DNA of 64,000 bases, taken from Myxacorys almedinensis A. Its GTDB lineage: Bacteria; Cyanobacteriota; Cyanobacteriia; Leptolyngbyales; Leptolyngbyaceae. Shown piece after piece: positions 15,449-24,711 of the stretch. The stretch is from positions 1-64,000 of the forward strand of contig NZ_WVIE01000019.1 of NCBI RefSeq assembly GCF_010091945.1. Direction: 5' to 3'. The notes under the pieces were generated by a model, which saw only the letters and a list, made by a program, of their open reading frames with translations, was not told the DNA's origin and did not search any database. Position 1 is the first letter of the stretch. The number at the start of each line of letters is the position of its first letter. The position numbers were made by a program, and so were the translations under genes.

Positions 15449-17449
15449 TCATCCGTTTCGAGGTAGGGTTCCTTCCGAGTTGCGCGACCCGCCAAGGGCA
15501 CTGGCAGGCTGAGGATTGTACTCAGACACAACCAACTGGAGAAGCGATCGCAGCTTGATCTGATTGTTTTGATGCGCGGCGATAAAAAGCTGATCCAACA
15601 GTGGCTCTAGGATATTCCACGGAATCATCGCTTCTCTGGCTCCGTAAATTTTAGGATGGCTCGTGGCTTGGGCATCTGCCCCAATCAAAAGTTCTTCGTA
15701 CAGCTTTTCGCCCGGTCGCAAACCTGTGATTTCAATTTCAATATCTTCACCGGGCACCAACCCACTTAACTCAATCATTTGAATGGCTAAATCGTAGATC
15801 TTGACAGGTTCTCCCATGTCGAGCAAAAAGACTTCACCGCTTTTCCCCATTGCCCCCGCTTGGATCACGAGCCGAGAGGCTTCTGGAATTGACATAAAAT
15901 AACGAGTCATTCCAGGATGGGTGAGTGTAATTGGCTTACCCATAGCAATTTGCTGCCGAAAGCGCGGCACAACCGAGCCGTTGCTGTTTAGAACATTGCC
16001 AAAGCGCACCATCACAAATCGCGTGTGCAGCGTTGAATCAGCCGCTAACGCTTGCAGCACTAATTCTGCGGTGCGTTTTGTTGCTCCCATCACGTTCGTA
16101 GGACGCACAGCTTTATCCGTGGAGATCAACACGAACGTCTCGACGCGACATTTATCAGCCGTACGAGCAGTCACTAGCGTTCCATGGACGTTATTGAGAA
16201 TACCTTGAGCCGGATTTGCTTCAACTAAGGGAACATGCTTATACGCCGCCGCATGATAGACCGTTTGCACCTGATATTGAGTAAATGCTTCTTCCAATCG
16301 TTTTGCATCGGTCACCGATCCCAAAAACGCTATGCGAGGAATATGAGGATAGGTTTCTGCCAACTCTGCATCAATCGAATACAGCGCAAATTCATTGAGT
16401 TCAAACAGCACCAACCGCCGAGGATTTTGTTGAGCAATTTGCCGACACAACTCCGAGCCGATCGAGCCGCCCGCGCCTGTCACTAGCACCGACTTATCGG
16501 TAATATTGACCCGCAGCAGGCTAGGATCAGGAAGCACTTCTTCGCGCCCTAGCAGATCAGAAATATCGACATTACGGATGCGACCAATGGGCACTTTTCC
16601 CGATAAAATTTCGCTGATCGTGGGAACCGTCTTCACCTGGACGGGCAAGCCTTTCAGTGTCTGCAAAATGCGGCGCTTTTGTTGGGGAGTTGCAGACGGA
16701 ATGGCTAACAGCACGATGGTAGCTTGGTGCTGCCCAATGAGCGTTCTGAGCAGGCTCGGCGCGTAGATTTGAGTCTTCTCAATCCATCGACCTTGAATAT
16801 CGGGGTTGTCATCGACAAAGGCAATCACGTCGTAGGTCAATTCGCGATCGAGGGCTTGAGCAAGTTGCACCCCGGCTGATCCTGCACCGTAAATCACAAT
16901 GCGTTCTGTTTTTTGAAATGCCGTTGCGATCGCAGCGCGAGTTTTTGGACGTGATTTGGGGGCTAGCTCAGCAAGCAACAGGGCTTGCCGCATCGAAAAC
17001 CGAAATCCGACAACAGCAATCCATGTCACCAATGCAGAAATGATCTGTACCGATCGAGGTAGCAGTGAAAGTCCGAGGAGGGAACCAGTTGCGCTCAATG
17101 CCGCCTCACTCAGAATAACCGAGCGAAGAGCAAGCCAAAGAATCCCTGCTCCGGTGTGCCGTAGTAGAGGGCGATACATGCCTAGGAAATAGAAAATGCA
17201 AAACTTAATAGGAACAACAAAAAGAATGATGTCTCTATAAGTAATGATTTTTTCAACTAGAGGAAGATCATCAAAGCGCAAATTGAGGGCAACAAAAGTT
17301 GCAACTAGAAAGATAACTCCATCAGTTGCAAAAAGAATATACCGCCGCAATCGCTGAGGCAACTGAATCACAACCTTAAAGCAACGAATAGATAAGTCAG
17401 TTCGAGACAGATAAGATAATGCATAAGAAACCGAAAACCGATCTCGCAT
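15449..17449 (-). CDS. WbpM/CapD-type membrane nucleoside-diphosphate-sugar 4,6-dehydratase
   Basis: The protein has 666 residues from the ATG preceded by GAGG; a TTG 21 nt upstream is less likely. Four or so N-terminal membrane helices (about 25-160) are followed by a CoA-binding-like Rossmann domain (IYGAGSAGVQLAQALD) and then a large SDR domain with VTGAGGSIGSELCRQI and AAYKHVPLVEANP. The catalytic stretch STDKAVRPTNVMGATKR has Met in place of the usual SDR Tyr, as in the WbpM/FlaA1 family. Its members make UDP-4-keto-6-deoxy sugars from UDP-GlcNAc. It marks the edge of the polysaccharide island. The exact substrate cannot be told. Confidence 0.88.
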   Translation of the reverse strand: MRDRFSVSYALSYLSRTDLSIRCFKVVIQLPQRLRRYILFATDGVIFLVATFVALNLRFDDLPLVEKIITYRDIILFVVPIKFCIFYFLGMYRPLLRHTGAGILWLALRSVILSEAALSATGSLLGLSLLPRSVQIISALVTWIAVVGFRFSMRQALLLAELAPKSRPKTRAAIATAFQKTERIVIYGAGSAGVQLAQALDRELTYDVIAFVDDNPDIQGRWIEKTQIYAPSLLRTLIGQHQATIVLLAIPSATPQQKRRILQTLKGLPVQVKTVPTISEILSGKVPIGRIRNVDISDLLGREEVLPDPSLLRVNITDKSVLVTGAGGSIGSELCRQIAQQNPRRLVLFELNEFALYSIDAELAETYPHIPRIAFLGSVTDAKRLEEAFTQYQVQTVYHAAAYKHVPLVEANPAQGILNNVHGTLVTARTADKCRVETFVLISTDKAVRPTNVMGATKRTAELVLQALAADSTLHTRFVMVRFGNVLNSNGSVVPRFRQQIAMGKPITLTHPGMTRYFMSIPEASRLVIQAGAMGKSGEVFLLDMGEPVKIYDLAIQMIELSGLVPGEDIEIEITGLRPGEKLYEELLIGADAQATSHPKIYGAREAMIPWNILEPLLDQLFIAAHQNNQIKLRSLLQLVVSEYNPQPASALGGSRNSEGTLPRNG

Positions 17450-18470
17450 AGACTTAATCCTCGCAGGCAAAATTCTTTATAGGCATTCGATGAGAAGGTA
17501 GAGTTTCAACTGCCCAGAAATTCAGTCAAACTAGAAAGACCATCGCATCTGGGCGTGAAGTGGTAGAGCACTCTGAATTCTCTTTAAGGGTGCGACGAAG
17601 CACCAGTCGTGATCTCAAAACCAAAATATGCGATCGTTTAGAACTTCGCGAAACGAATCGCTGTGACCCTTTAGCCAGCCATCAACACAGACCTAAGTAC
17701 TGCTAGCCGATGGTGCCTATTGCATCCCTGTACCATCACTAATACTTACTTAAAAACTCAGTTGTGCAAGAAAAATTCTCGTAAATTTTGTATGAAGGAT
17801 ATCAGTAAGCTTAACGTGAGCGATCGCTGGCTCTTCTCGGAGCAAACCAAAACAAATCTTAGAGCAAAAACGTTAAACTGCGCTCAATCTGGTGGTTACT
17901 GATAGATTAACCGACTTACACTCTAACTCATAATCGTTCAATCACTTATCTTGCAGGGCTGATCTGATCAAAGAAAACACGGATAAGGTTTAGGTTTATA
18001 AGCCGTACTTTCCCGGATCAATCACTCTCAAATTGCGGCAGAAATTCACAACAGTTTGTATCTTTTAGCACTTGCATAATTTTCTTGAATGCCTTAACTG
18101 CTAGTCTCTCCTGCTCTCTCAACTTCTAAGAAGTTGATGAGCCATCTGATCTTGTGCTTTCGAGTTTCTGTATCCTTACGGTTATTCATTCTACGGATCT
18201 GCGTATTGCACAGGAGGAAAATAAAGCAACTTTGGTAAATTCTTTTAGAGTTTAGTAAATTCTTCTAGATTAAACAGAACCTTGCTGTGCTTGCCTGCTG
18301 TCTGCAAAGTAGCCGATGATGCTTGGATCGCAAGATGAAGAAACGATAAAGACACCCGAATTTCTACGGATACCATAGGTGAAACTAAGAATAGAGTGCC
18401 AGTAATTACTGAAGTTTAGTTGGACTAACTTGCCTCAGTAAGCAGTAGCACCACAGAGGGGTAATCTGCG
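17450..18470. other. One-kilobase gene-free spacer, divergent promoter region
   Basis: The region separates the minus-strand CapD-type gene from the plus-strand kinase. I see no supported gene; a 60-codon ORF at 17720-17902 has no recognisable features. The notable element is the 20-bp tandem duplication at 18231-18270. Low G+C and stop codons in all frames argue against decayed coding sequence, except possibly around 17.5-17.9 kb. It is long for a cyanobacterial spacer and may hold small RNAs that I cannot recognise. Confidence 0.4.
18231..18270. repeat. Two tandem copies of a 20-bp unit upstream of the kinase gene
   Basis: TTTGGTAAATTCTTTTAGAG (18231-18250) is followed directly by TTTAGTAAATTCTTCTAGAT (18251-18270); 17 of 20 positions match. 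The pair lies 200 nt before the kinase start, where a regulator could bind on the same helix face, as 20 bp is about two turns. Confidence 0.75.
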
Positions 18471-19811
18471 ATGGGATCTACTCAGCAAGCACTTCGGGTG
18501 AGCAGCCCTCAAACGCTGCACTACCCACCGGTGTATCACCGGGTTCAGCCTCCCCAAGATAACGGGGCAGAAGAGACGGGTTTTCCATGTTTGTCAGAGG
18601 CGATCGCGCAGTGCGACATTTCTAGAGATCGCTTGTGTACAGGGCTAGAGCAGTCTTGGCTGGCGTCTCTGGTCTATAGCAGCCCTGCTCTCATTGGAAC
18701 AGTCTCCTTCGACGGGCAATGGCTGTTTATGAACCCAGCCGGACAGGATCTGCTGGGGCTTTTTGGGCTTGAAGCCAGCCATCGAATGGGGTTGGCAGAA
18801 ACAGTCAACAGCGAGGATCAAGCCACTTTATCAGAAATATTACCGACCGTACTACAGCATGGGCACTGGCAAGGCTCTCTGCGCTTTACCCATGCCCAAA
18901 CCGGCGCTACGATCGCAACGGCTTGCCAATGGTTTATCGTCCGGGATCTCTACACAAATAAGCCGCTCTGCTTTGCAACCATTAGCCAAGCCATAGCAGA
19001 ACCAGAGACTTTAGAAACCAACACTGCTTCAGAAACCGCTCTTTCTGCTATGCCGTCGCCTTCGGCTCTGCAAGACGCGCTAGCCCACGAGAGAGCGCTG
19101 AATCACCTTAAGTCTCGATTTTTGGCAGAAGTTTCTCACGACCTGCGATCGCCCTTAGCCGTAATTTCCTCATCCATCGGAATTTTGGAGACAATGAGCA
19201 ACTTGCCAGAGTTTGGCGGGGCTAACCATCTGAATAACGCTAGAAAACAGAAGCATTTTCAACGAATTCAGAACAAAGTTAAACAAATGACGCAACTGCT
19301 AGAAGATATCTTACTTCTGAGTCGCACCGAGCAACATCACCTAGCGCTCCAGCCTGTGCCAACAGATATTATCCGGTTTTGCACGGAGCTAGTAGAAGAA
19401 GCCCAACAAAGTACACAGCATAAGATTATCTTTTCCTGCTGTAGCAAACAGATGCCCATTCAAACCTTGAATGCTGCGGTAGACATAACGTTATTGCGGC
19501 GAATCTTGGTTAATTTGCTTTCAAACAGCATCAAATATTCACCAGACGGGGGAAGAATTTACATCGATTTAGATTGCCAGCCTGATGCATTTATATTTCA
19601 GATTAAGGATCAAGGAATTGGCATTCCGCTAAGCGAGCAACACTGTTTATTTGATTCGTTTTATCGCGCTAGTAATGTAGAAAAAATATCTGGAACAGGA
19701 TTAGGATTAGCAATCGTAAAACAATGTGTAGACATCTACAGGGGAAATATCAGCTTAGACAGCGAAATTGAAGTAGGGACAACATTCACGGTAAGCATAC
19801 CCGTCTATTAA
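18471..19811 (+). CDS. PAS-domain sensor histidine kinase
   Basis: The 446-residue protein has no clear membrane helix, so it is probably cytosolic. A PAS domain spans about 62-175 (SSPALIGTVSFDGQWLFMNPAG). The dimerisation domain has its phospho-acceptor His223 in EVSHDLRSPLA. The ATPase domain shows the N box NLLSNSIKYSPDG at 348-360, the G1 box DQGIGI at 380-385 and the G2 box GTGLGLAIVK at 408-417. All catalytic elements are present. It is convergent with the response regulator at 20.1-20.8 kb, which is a plausible partner. The sensed signal is unknown. Confidence 0.92.
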   Translation: MGSTQQALRVSSPQTLHYPPVYHRVQPPQDNGAEETGFPCLSEAIAQCDISRDRLCTGLEQSWLASLVYSSPALIGTVSFDGQWLFMNPAGQDLLGLFGLEASHRMGLAETVNSEDQATLSEILPTVLQHGHWQGSLRFTHAQTGATIATACQWFIVRDLYTNKPLCFATISQAIAEPETLETNTASETALSAMPSPSALQDALAHERALNHLKSRFLAEVSHDLRSPLAVISSSIGILETMSNLPEFGGANHLNNARKQKHFQRIQNKVKQMTQLLEDILLLSRTEQHHLALQPVPTDIIRFCTELVEEAQQSTQHKIIFSCCSKQMPIQTLNAAVDITLLRRILVNLLSNSIKYSPDGGRIYIDLDCQPDAFIFQIKDQGIGIPLSEQHCLFDSFYRASNVEKISGTGLGLAIVKQCVDIYRGNISLDSEIEVGTTFTVSIPVY

Positions 19812-19937
19812 AGCTAATGCTAGTGGAGCGAATTGAGTAATCTAAGCAACTGCGATCGCAATCGGTACAGGATCATAAAAAGCGTCACTCAGATCCGAGA
19901 ATAGGAATGGATGCACGCAAAAGAGAAGCAACATTTC

Positions 19938-19967
19938 AACCCCTCTCCCGCAAGTAAGAGAGAGGTT
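19938..19967. repeat. Inverted repeat of the AACCCCTCTC type between convergent genes
   Basis: AACCCCTCTC (19938-19947) pairs with GAGAGAGGTT (19958-19967) with one mismatch, around a 10-nt loop. CCCCTCTC motifs of this kind are common in cyanobacterial spacers and resemble the interior of the MITE candidate at 25.6 kb. Confidence 0.6.
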
Positions 19968-20022
19968 AGAATGGCAGAGTGTGCCATCACCAAACTGGCG
20001 TGTCGTTTAGCTCTGACCACGC

Positions 20023-20044
20023 GCTTGTCACAAGCCTGTTTTTT
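20023..20044 (+). terminator. Short hairpin with T-run, probable terminator of the kinase gene
   Basis: GCTTG (20023-20027) and CAAGC (20031-20035) form a 5-bp stem with a TCA loop, followed by CTGTTTTTT. It lies 210 nt after the kinase stop and before the convergent regulator gene. The stem is short, so confidence is moderate. Confidence 0.5.
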
Positions 20045-20071
20045 AATGACACCCCCAAGTTTATAGACGCA

Positions 20072-20773
20072 TTACAAGGGGGCGCGCAGTTTGAGCTTGC
20101 CGCGCAAAATATTTAATTTTGCAGGGTTTAGATATTCTTGTAAGCCAGAAACTTCATTCAGCAACGAGGTGCCTCGCGCACATTCTTCTTCTAAAATGGC
20201 AATATAGCGTTGAGCATCGGTCTCAGACAAACTTTGCTTTAGCATGTAAGTTGCAATGCTAATGTTAGAAACCGGATGGCGTAACCCTTGAGAGAGCTTT
20301 TGCAAGAGAATTCCATTAATCTCAGCCAACTCCTGACTAACTTGGAGTTGCTTTTCTAGAGATTGAGCCTCCCGAACCTTCGTTTCGTACTGTTGTGCCA
20401 GTCTAGCGTGCTTGTCTAGACAGCCCTTGATAGCTCGCACCAATTCTTCGTTGGTAAATGGTTTTGTCAGATAGTCGTCTGCGCCCAGTTCCATACCCAT
20501 TCGCACGTCAGCGCGTTCAGCGCGACCCGTTAAAAAAATAAACGGTGTTGTTGCGGTGGTTGCATCTTGCCGCAATTGATTGAGTACACCAAAGCCATCA
20601 AGCTTCGGCATCATGACATCACAAATCACCAGATCTGGAACTTCTTCTCGTGCCAGTTCTAGCCCAGCCAAGCTATTTCTTGTTGCGATCGCACGAAAGT
20701 TTTGAAGCTCTAAAATTTCTTCAATATTTTCTAAAATATCTGCATCATCTTCAATCACTAAGATGCTGTTCAT
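20072..20773 (-). CDS. Response regulator with degenerate histidine-kinase dimerisation domain
   Basis: Residues 1-125 form a receiver domain: acidic pair EDD at 8-10, phospho-acceptor Asp52 in PDLVICDVMMP, switch Thr in FLTGRAERA and Lys104 in YLTKPF. A coiled linker (about 115-150, KLARLAQQYETKVREAQSLE-like) leads to a segment resembling a HisKA dimerisation domain. Its H-box position reads SQGLRHP (161-167) where kinases have SHDLRSP, so the phospho-acceptor His is replaced by Gln, and no ATPase domain follows. It has no DNA-binding domain. Similar receiver proteins are common in cyanobacteria. The C-terminus may dock a kinase, possibly the convergent one. Confidence 0.85.
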   Translation of the reverse strand: MNSILVIEDDADILENIEEILELQNFRAIATRNSLAGLELAREEVPDLVICDVMMPKLDGFGVLNQLRQDATTATTPFIFLTGRAERADVRMGMELGADDYLTKPFTNEELVRAIKGCLDKHARLAQQYETKVREAQSLEKQLQVSQELAEINGILLQKLSQGLRHPVSNISIATYMLKQSLSETDAQRYIAILEEECARGTSLLNEVSGLQEYLNPAKLNILRGKLKLRAPL

Positions 20774-21115
20774 TCCCTATTCCAAGATAAACGGCGCGCT
20801 ACGTCTCAATTTCACTGCCTCGATTTCACTGCTGCGTACCCCTTGATCTTGTAAGTCGCCCAAACCGATACCTGATGTAGATGCCTTTTCGTTCTCTGTC
20901 CATGCAAAATTTGCGATCGGACAGATGACAGCGCGATGAATGGCTGAGGTCAGAATTTCGAGTCTATGTCCTGCATTTTACCTAGAAGATAGAGGCATTT
21001 CCGCTTGCTTTACTGCTTCTTCATAAATTTTCAGTTCAGATCCTTGACACGTTGGGTAAAGTTACTTACGCCAGTATCAGTAATAGCTCAGTACCAGCAA
21101 TAGCTGTTCTTCTGG
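20774..21115. other. Spacer between the regulator and the WecA-like gene
   Basis: No gene is seen. Both flanking genes are on the minus strand, so this is the leader of the regulator gene and the trailer of the WecA-like gene. It contains the 17-bp tandem duplication at 21072-21105 near the end of the WecA-like gene. No terminator with a T-run is evident. Confidence 0.4.
21072..21105. repeat. Two tandem copies of a 17-bp unit
   Basis: CAGTATCAGTAATAGCT (21072-21088) is followed directly by CAGTACCAGCAATAGCT (21089-21105); 15 of 17 positions match. It sits just downstream of the WecA-like gene's stop. Confidence 0.75.
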
Positions 21116-22180
21116 CTAACTTGCCCGTGTGCCAGCAAAAGAGTTTCTCACAAAAGAATAGAGCGCTGTCCGCATTCGAGTGCCTTGGCGACGGGTTAGA
21201 TAGCGCTCAGCCAGCACAAGAACCACGCTGATCGACACCAGGCTCACCCATGCCCCAGAGGTGCCCCACCAATATAGACTTGCCGCGATCGCGCCTGCAC
21301 TGAGACTATAACTAGTAGCAACCTGCCCATGAGACCATCCTGTCTGCTGCAAACGCTGATAGATGTGAGAGCGATGAGGTTTAAAGATATTTTCTTTCTG
21401 AACCAATCGCCGCGCCAAGGTGTAAATCGCATCCATAACCAGCGGCAAGGTGATCGCCAGCAATGACCAGGCTTGCCCAGCATTTCCAGAGTGGGCGAGC
21501 AGCGCATTTCCCCCAGAGAGTAAAGCCACTGATACGGTTGCGCCTAACACCGTGCTGCCTACATCGCCCATAAAGATTTTTGCGGGCGACCAGTTCCACC
21601 AGAGAAAGCCCAAGAGCGCTACAACCAAAATCATGAAAAGCGGCTGATTGAGCGCGATCGCTAGAAATGCAAGCTGGATAGCAGAGACGCTAGCCACCAA
21701 CCCATCTAACCCATCCATAAAATTGTAAAAGTTAATCAGCGCCGTCATGCCAATTACGGTTAGCAAGATCGCCACGATCGCGCCCCACATTCCAAGCGAG
21801 GCAAACCAAGGCTGAGGAAACGCACCAAACCAGTAGACTGCGATTCCAGCCGTTGTTAACTGCACAAAATAGCGAACTCTAGCAGGAACATTTCCGCGAT
21901 CATCAAAGATACCAATAATTACAAGCGGAACTAACACTGTCCAGAGTTGAAATAAATATATTGGTTCTACCGCATTAGAACCTAAAAAAAGCATTAATAC
22001 GCTAGTAAGAGCAAACGCTGTCACAAATCCTAATCCACCACCACGCGGAGTCGGCTGGGTATGCGAACTTCGATGATTTGGAATGTCAAGCAAATGCGAA
22101 CTGAAATACCGTCGGATTAATCCTACAAAAAGAAAACTAAGCGCTCCACTCGTTGCTAAAAACGCTGGAAGAATATTCAT
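21116..22180 (-). CDS. WecA/MraY-like undecaprenyl-phosphate sugar-1-phosphate transferase
   Basis: The protein has 354 residues from the ATG giving MNILPAFLATSGALSF; an upstream start would place polar residues before the first helix. About ten membrane helices are predicted. Family motifs are IFDDRGNVPARVR, the Asp-rich NFYNFMDGLDGL, IFMGDVGST and the substrate-selecting HRSHIYQRLQQ. Members transfer a sugar-1-phosphate from UDP to undecaprenyl phosphate at the inner face of the membrane and so start a lipid-linked glycan. The position at the end of the glycosyltransferase cluster supports an initiating role. The sugar (GlcNAc, QuiNAc or FucNAc type) is not determinable. Confidence 0.9.
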   Translation of the reverse strand: MNILPAFLATSGALSFLFVGLIRRYFSSHLLDIPNHRSSHTQPTPRGGGLGFVTAFALTSVLMLFLGSNAVEPIYLFQLWTVLVPLVIIGIFDDRGNVPARVRYFVQLTTAGIAVYWFGAFPQPWFASLGMWGAIVAILLTVIGMTALINFYNFMDGLDGLVASVSAIQLAFLAIALNQPLFMILVVALLGFLWWNWSPAKIFMGDVGSTVLGATVSVALLSGGNALLAHSGNAGQAWSLLAITLPLVMDAIYTLARRLVQKENIFKPHRSHIYQRLQQTGWSHGQVATSYSLSAGAIAASLYWWGTSGAWVSLVSISVVLVLAERYLTRRQGTRMRTALYSFVRNSFAGTRAS

Positions 22181-22371
22181 AGTCAAAAAACAGAAACTGA
22201 TTTCTACATCAAAAACGCAGTTCGTAATTGGCGATCGCAGCGTCGCCTTCAACAAAGATGCACGGGAAGGATGTCGTAGACAGAATCAGTCGTGAGAGTG
22301 TATAAAGCAGGTAAAGGCGATGCAATGACAAAGGCGAGTTACAAACTAAATTACAAATTGCTGTAGTCAAG

Positions 22372-23325
22372 TCAATGAGTTGTGTTGTACCAAGTTGCCG
22401 TTGCCTTTAACCCTTGTTGAAAGGTAAACGGCGGCTGCCAATCGAGGGTTTGGCGAATGGCGCGATCGTCGATCGTTAAAGAACTCAGTAACCGATCGAT
22501 TGCAGCACTCTTACCTGTAATTTTTCCGAAAAATCTCAGTGTATCCGGAGGAATTGGCAACAAATGTGCAGGAGAATTTAGCGCGATCGCAAGATTGCGA
22601 ATCAGATCAGGTGTGGACACAGCAACACCATCACTGACCAAAAAGGTGCGCCCCGGAGCAGCAGGATGGACGGCACAGGCAGAAATAGCATCCACCAAAT
22701 TCCCGACATAGACCAAGCTTCGAGCATTCTCAACCCGACCAAACGGCAGGGGAACTCCGCGCTTTACCAGCCGCATCAACTGCAAAAAATTGGCTTTCAC
22801 GTCTGCGCCGTAAACGAGCGGCGGTCTGATGATGACCGCTTCTAAACCGGTGTCAGCCGCAACAGCGTGCAAGGCGCATTCAGCTTCCCTTTTGCTGATG
22901 CCATACGGATCTTGAGGTGACGGCGTAGACAATTCGGTGTAAGGGTTAGCTTGCCCTTCACCGTTAACTTTGATTGAACTGAGATAAACAAAGCGGCGAA
23001 CTCCGGATTTGGCGGCTGCGATCGCAAGCTCTCTAGTCGCCTCCGTATTCACCGCCCGAAAGGCACTTAACGGGTCGCTGACCGAATCATGCATCACATG
23101 CACACGAGCCGCGAGATGCACAATGCAATCGATCTGAGATAAAACGTCATGACGAGCCGCGAGGTCAGACAACGACTCAGCAATCACTGGCTTCACCTGC
23201 GGCGGAAGCAACTGAGTTTGATGATCCGACCGAACAACCCCATAAACAGAGGTATGCGGCAATTGTGGTGCTAGGCAAAACGCCGTTCCCACAAATCCAC
23301 TAGCACCAGTAACTAAAAGCTTCAT
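22372..23325 (-). CDS. NAD-dependent nucleotide-sugar epimerase/reductase (SDR)
   Basis: The 317-residue extended SDR has the Rossmann motif VTGASGFVGTAF at the N-terminus, VHLAARVHVMHD for the active-site wall, the catalytic Ser in VYLSSIKVNGEG and the catalytic YGISKREAE (Tyr-x-x-x-Lys). It most resembles the GalE/WbpV-like branch that often sits beside WecA-type transferases in O-antigen loci and acts on 4-keto or UDP-hexosamine sugars. It overlaps the upstream glycosyltransferase by 4 nt. With the WecA-like gene it probably supplies or reduces the first sugar of the repeat unit. The exact activity is inferred. Confidence 0.85.
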   Translation of the reverse strand: MKLLVTGASGFVGTAFCLAPQLPHTSVYGVVRSDHQTQLLPPQVKPVIAESLSDLAARHDVLSQIDCIVHLAARVHVMHDSVSDPLSAFRAVNTEATRELAIAAAKSGVRRFVYLSSIKVNGEGQANPYTELSTPSPQDPYGISKREAECALHAVAADTGLEAVIIRPPLVYGADVKANFLQLMRLVKRGVPLPFGRVENARSLVYVGNLVDAISACAVHPAAPGRTFLVSDGVAVSTPDLIRNLAIALNSPAHLLPIPPDTLRFFGKITGKSAAIDRLLSSLTIDDRAIRQTLDWQPPFTFQQGLKATATWYNTTH

Positions 23326-24077
23326 GTGGGTCGAGCAACAAGTTGAAATACTTTAGTGAAATATTTAGAAAGAACTTTGGGCATATTGGTCTGAATATTA
23401 TTTTCAGCGCAGCCTCGAATAATTTCTCGATTCAAAATCCAATTGCTTTTTAGATTTGTCGTGCTAACCCCTCCTGCCCGCATCTTCACCATGATTTTTG
23501 GCAAATAGCTGTAAGACAACCGATGCTTAGCAAGAAACCGAGTCAGCAATTCATAGTCTGCGGCGATTTTGTAATCGGTCTTAAAGAGTCCATAACGCTC
23601 GTATGCCCAGCGTTTTACAAAAAATGTAGGATGAGCAGGCATCCAGCCGTACGCAAATTGATCCGGGTTAAATTTCGCTGAACTATAATATCGGATCACT
23701 TTATTGCGATCGCTAGAGGTAACATAAACCAAATCACCAAAAACTGACTCGGCTTGCGTCTGCTCAAAGTGTTTAACTACGCTAGAAATAACGGTTGTAT
23801 CGGCATAAAAATCATCAGAATTAAGAATGCCGATGACATCGCCTGATGCCAAACGAAGCCCTTTATTCATCGCGTCGTAAATGCCGCTATCGGGTTCAGA
23901 GATCACCTTAGCAAGGCGATCAGAATACATTTTGATAATATTGAGGGTGCCATCAGTTGAAGCGCCATCAATAATAATATGTTCAATATCAGGATAATCT
24001 TGCGACAAGACAGAGTGAATCGTATCTCTAATGGTAGACTCGCCATTAAAGACAACCGTAATAATTGAAATTTTCAT
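23322..24077 (-). CDS. Family 2 glycosyltransferase
   Basis: The 251-residue GT-A protein starts with ISIITVVFNGESTIRDTI and carries EHIIIDGASTDGT for nucleotide binding, followed by EPDSGIYDAMNKGLRLASGD and the metal-binding NSDD. This is the WcaA/WcaE-like subgroup common in colanic-acid-type and O-antigen clusters. It has no membrane helix and would add one sugar on the cytosolic face. It overlaps the epimerase by 4 nt and is 3 nt behind the WcaF-type acetyltransferase, so it lies in one operon with both. Donor and acceptor are unknown. Confidence 0.9.
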   Translation of the reverse strand: MKISIITVVFNGESTIRDTIHSVLSQDYPDIEHIIIDGASTDGTLNIIKMYSDRLAKVISEPDSGIYDAMNKGLRLASGDVIGILNSDDFYADTTVISSVVKHFEQTQAESVFGDLVYVTSSDRNKVIRYYSSAKFNPDQFAYGWMPAHPTFFVKRWAYERYGLFKTDYKIAADYELLTRFLAKHRLSYSYLPKIMVKMRAGGVSTTNLKSNWILNREIIRGCAENNIQTNMPKVLSKYFTKVFQLVARPT

Positions 24078-24080
24078 GAC

Positions 24081-24668
24081 TTAGCTGGGGGCGAGAAGTT
24101 CGGCGGAGGAAAAGCTGTTTTTGATCACGCGGGGCTTAATGGCAACAGCCGGATTTCCTGCATAGATTGTCCAGGGAGACAGCGATCGCGCCGCAACACT
24201 ACCCAGGCTCAATACGGCTCCTTCACCAATCTGAACACCGGGTGCGATCGTAGATCGTGCTGCTAACCAGCTACCCGATTCGACGGTGATCGGAGCCACA
24301 TGCAAATCAAACGTTGCCGCCGTCCAGTCATGATTTCCAGTGCAGAAATACACCGATTGAGAAACGCAGATATGATCGCCCAAAACAATCGGGGCAAGGT
24401 TGTCAAACCAAGCATTTTCTCCGATCCAACAATGATTCCCGATCGTTAACCGCCAAGGAAACTTAACCCGCACTCCCGGCTTAATTCGGACGCCTTGCCC
24501 GATCGCTGCACCAAACGATCGCAGCATCCAAACTTTGACACTCGACACGGGGAGCAGGCGGCTTCTAACGACCGGATCACCGATGAAAAACCACAAAAGC
24601 TGCTTCCAAACGGGCGCGCCTGGGGTGTATTCCCCAAGCGTATAGTTGTTGAGATGAATCAAGCTCAC
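24081..24668 (-). CDS. WcaF-type left-handed beta-helix O-acetyltransferase
   Basis: The 195-residue protein has hexapeptide-repeat character (GQGVRIKPGVRVKF, LTIGNHCWIGENAWF, IVLGDHICVSQSVYF) ending in the short WcaF-like helix GNPAVAIKPR. The catalytic His is probably in CTGNHDW. It transfers acetyl from acetyl-CoA to a sugar of the growing polysaccharide. It is followed at 3 nt by the family 2 glycosyltransferase. The length fits the WcaF/colanic-acid acetyltransferase group, and a second member (40.97-41.55 kb) lies farther along the cluster. Confidence 0.88.
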   Translation of the reverse strand: MSLIHLNNYTLGEYTPGAPVWKQLLWFFIGDPVVRSRLLPVSSVKVWMLRSFGAAIGQGVRIKPGVRVKFPWRLTIGNHCWIGENAWFDNLAPIVLGDHICVSQSVYFCTGNHDWTAATFDLHVAPITVESGSWLAARSTIAPGVQIGEGAVLSLGSVAARSLSPWTIYAGNPAVAIKPRVIKNSFSSAELLAPS

Positions 24669-24711
24669 AGTGCTTTAGGGTTTAGAACAATAGCGTTTAG
24701 AACAATGAAGA

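Noticed and set aside
17720-17902. Plus-strand ORF of 60 codons in the long spacer
   Set aside because: It is short and low in G+C, with no features supporting translation.
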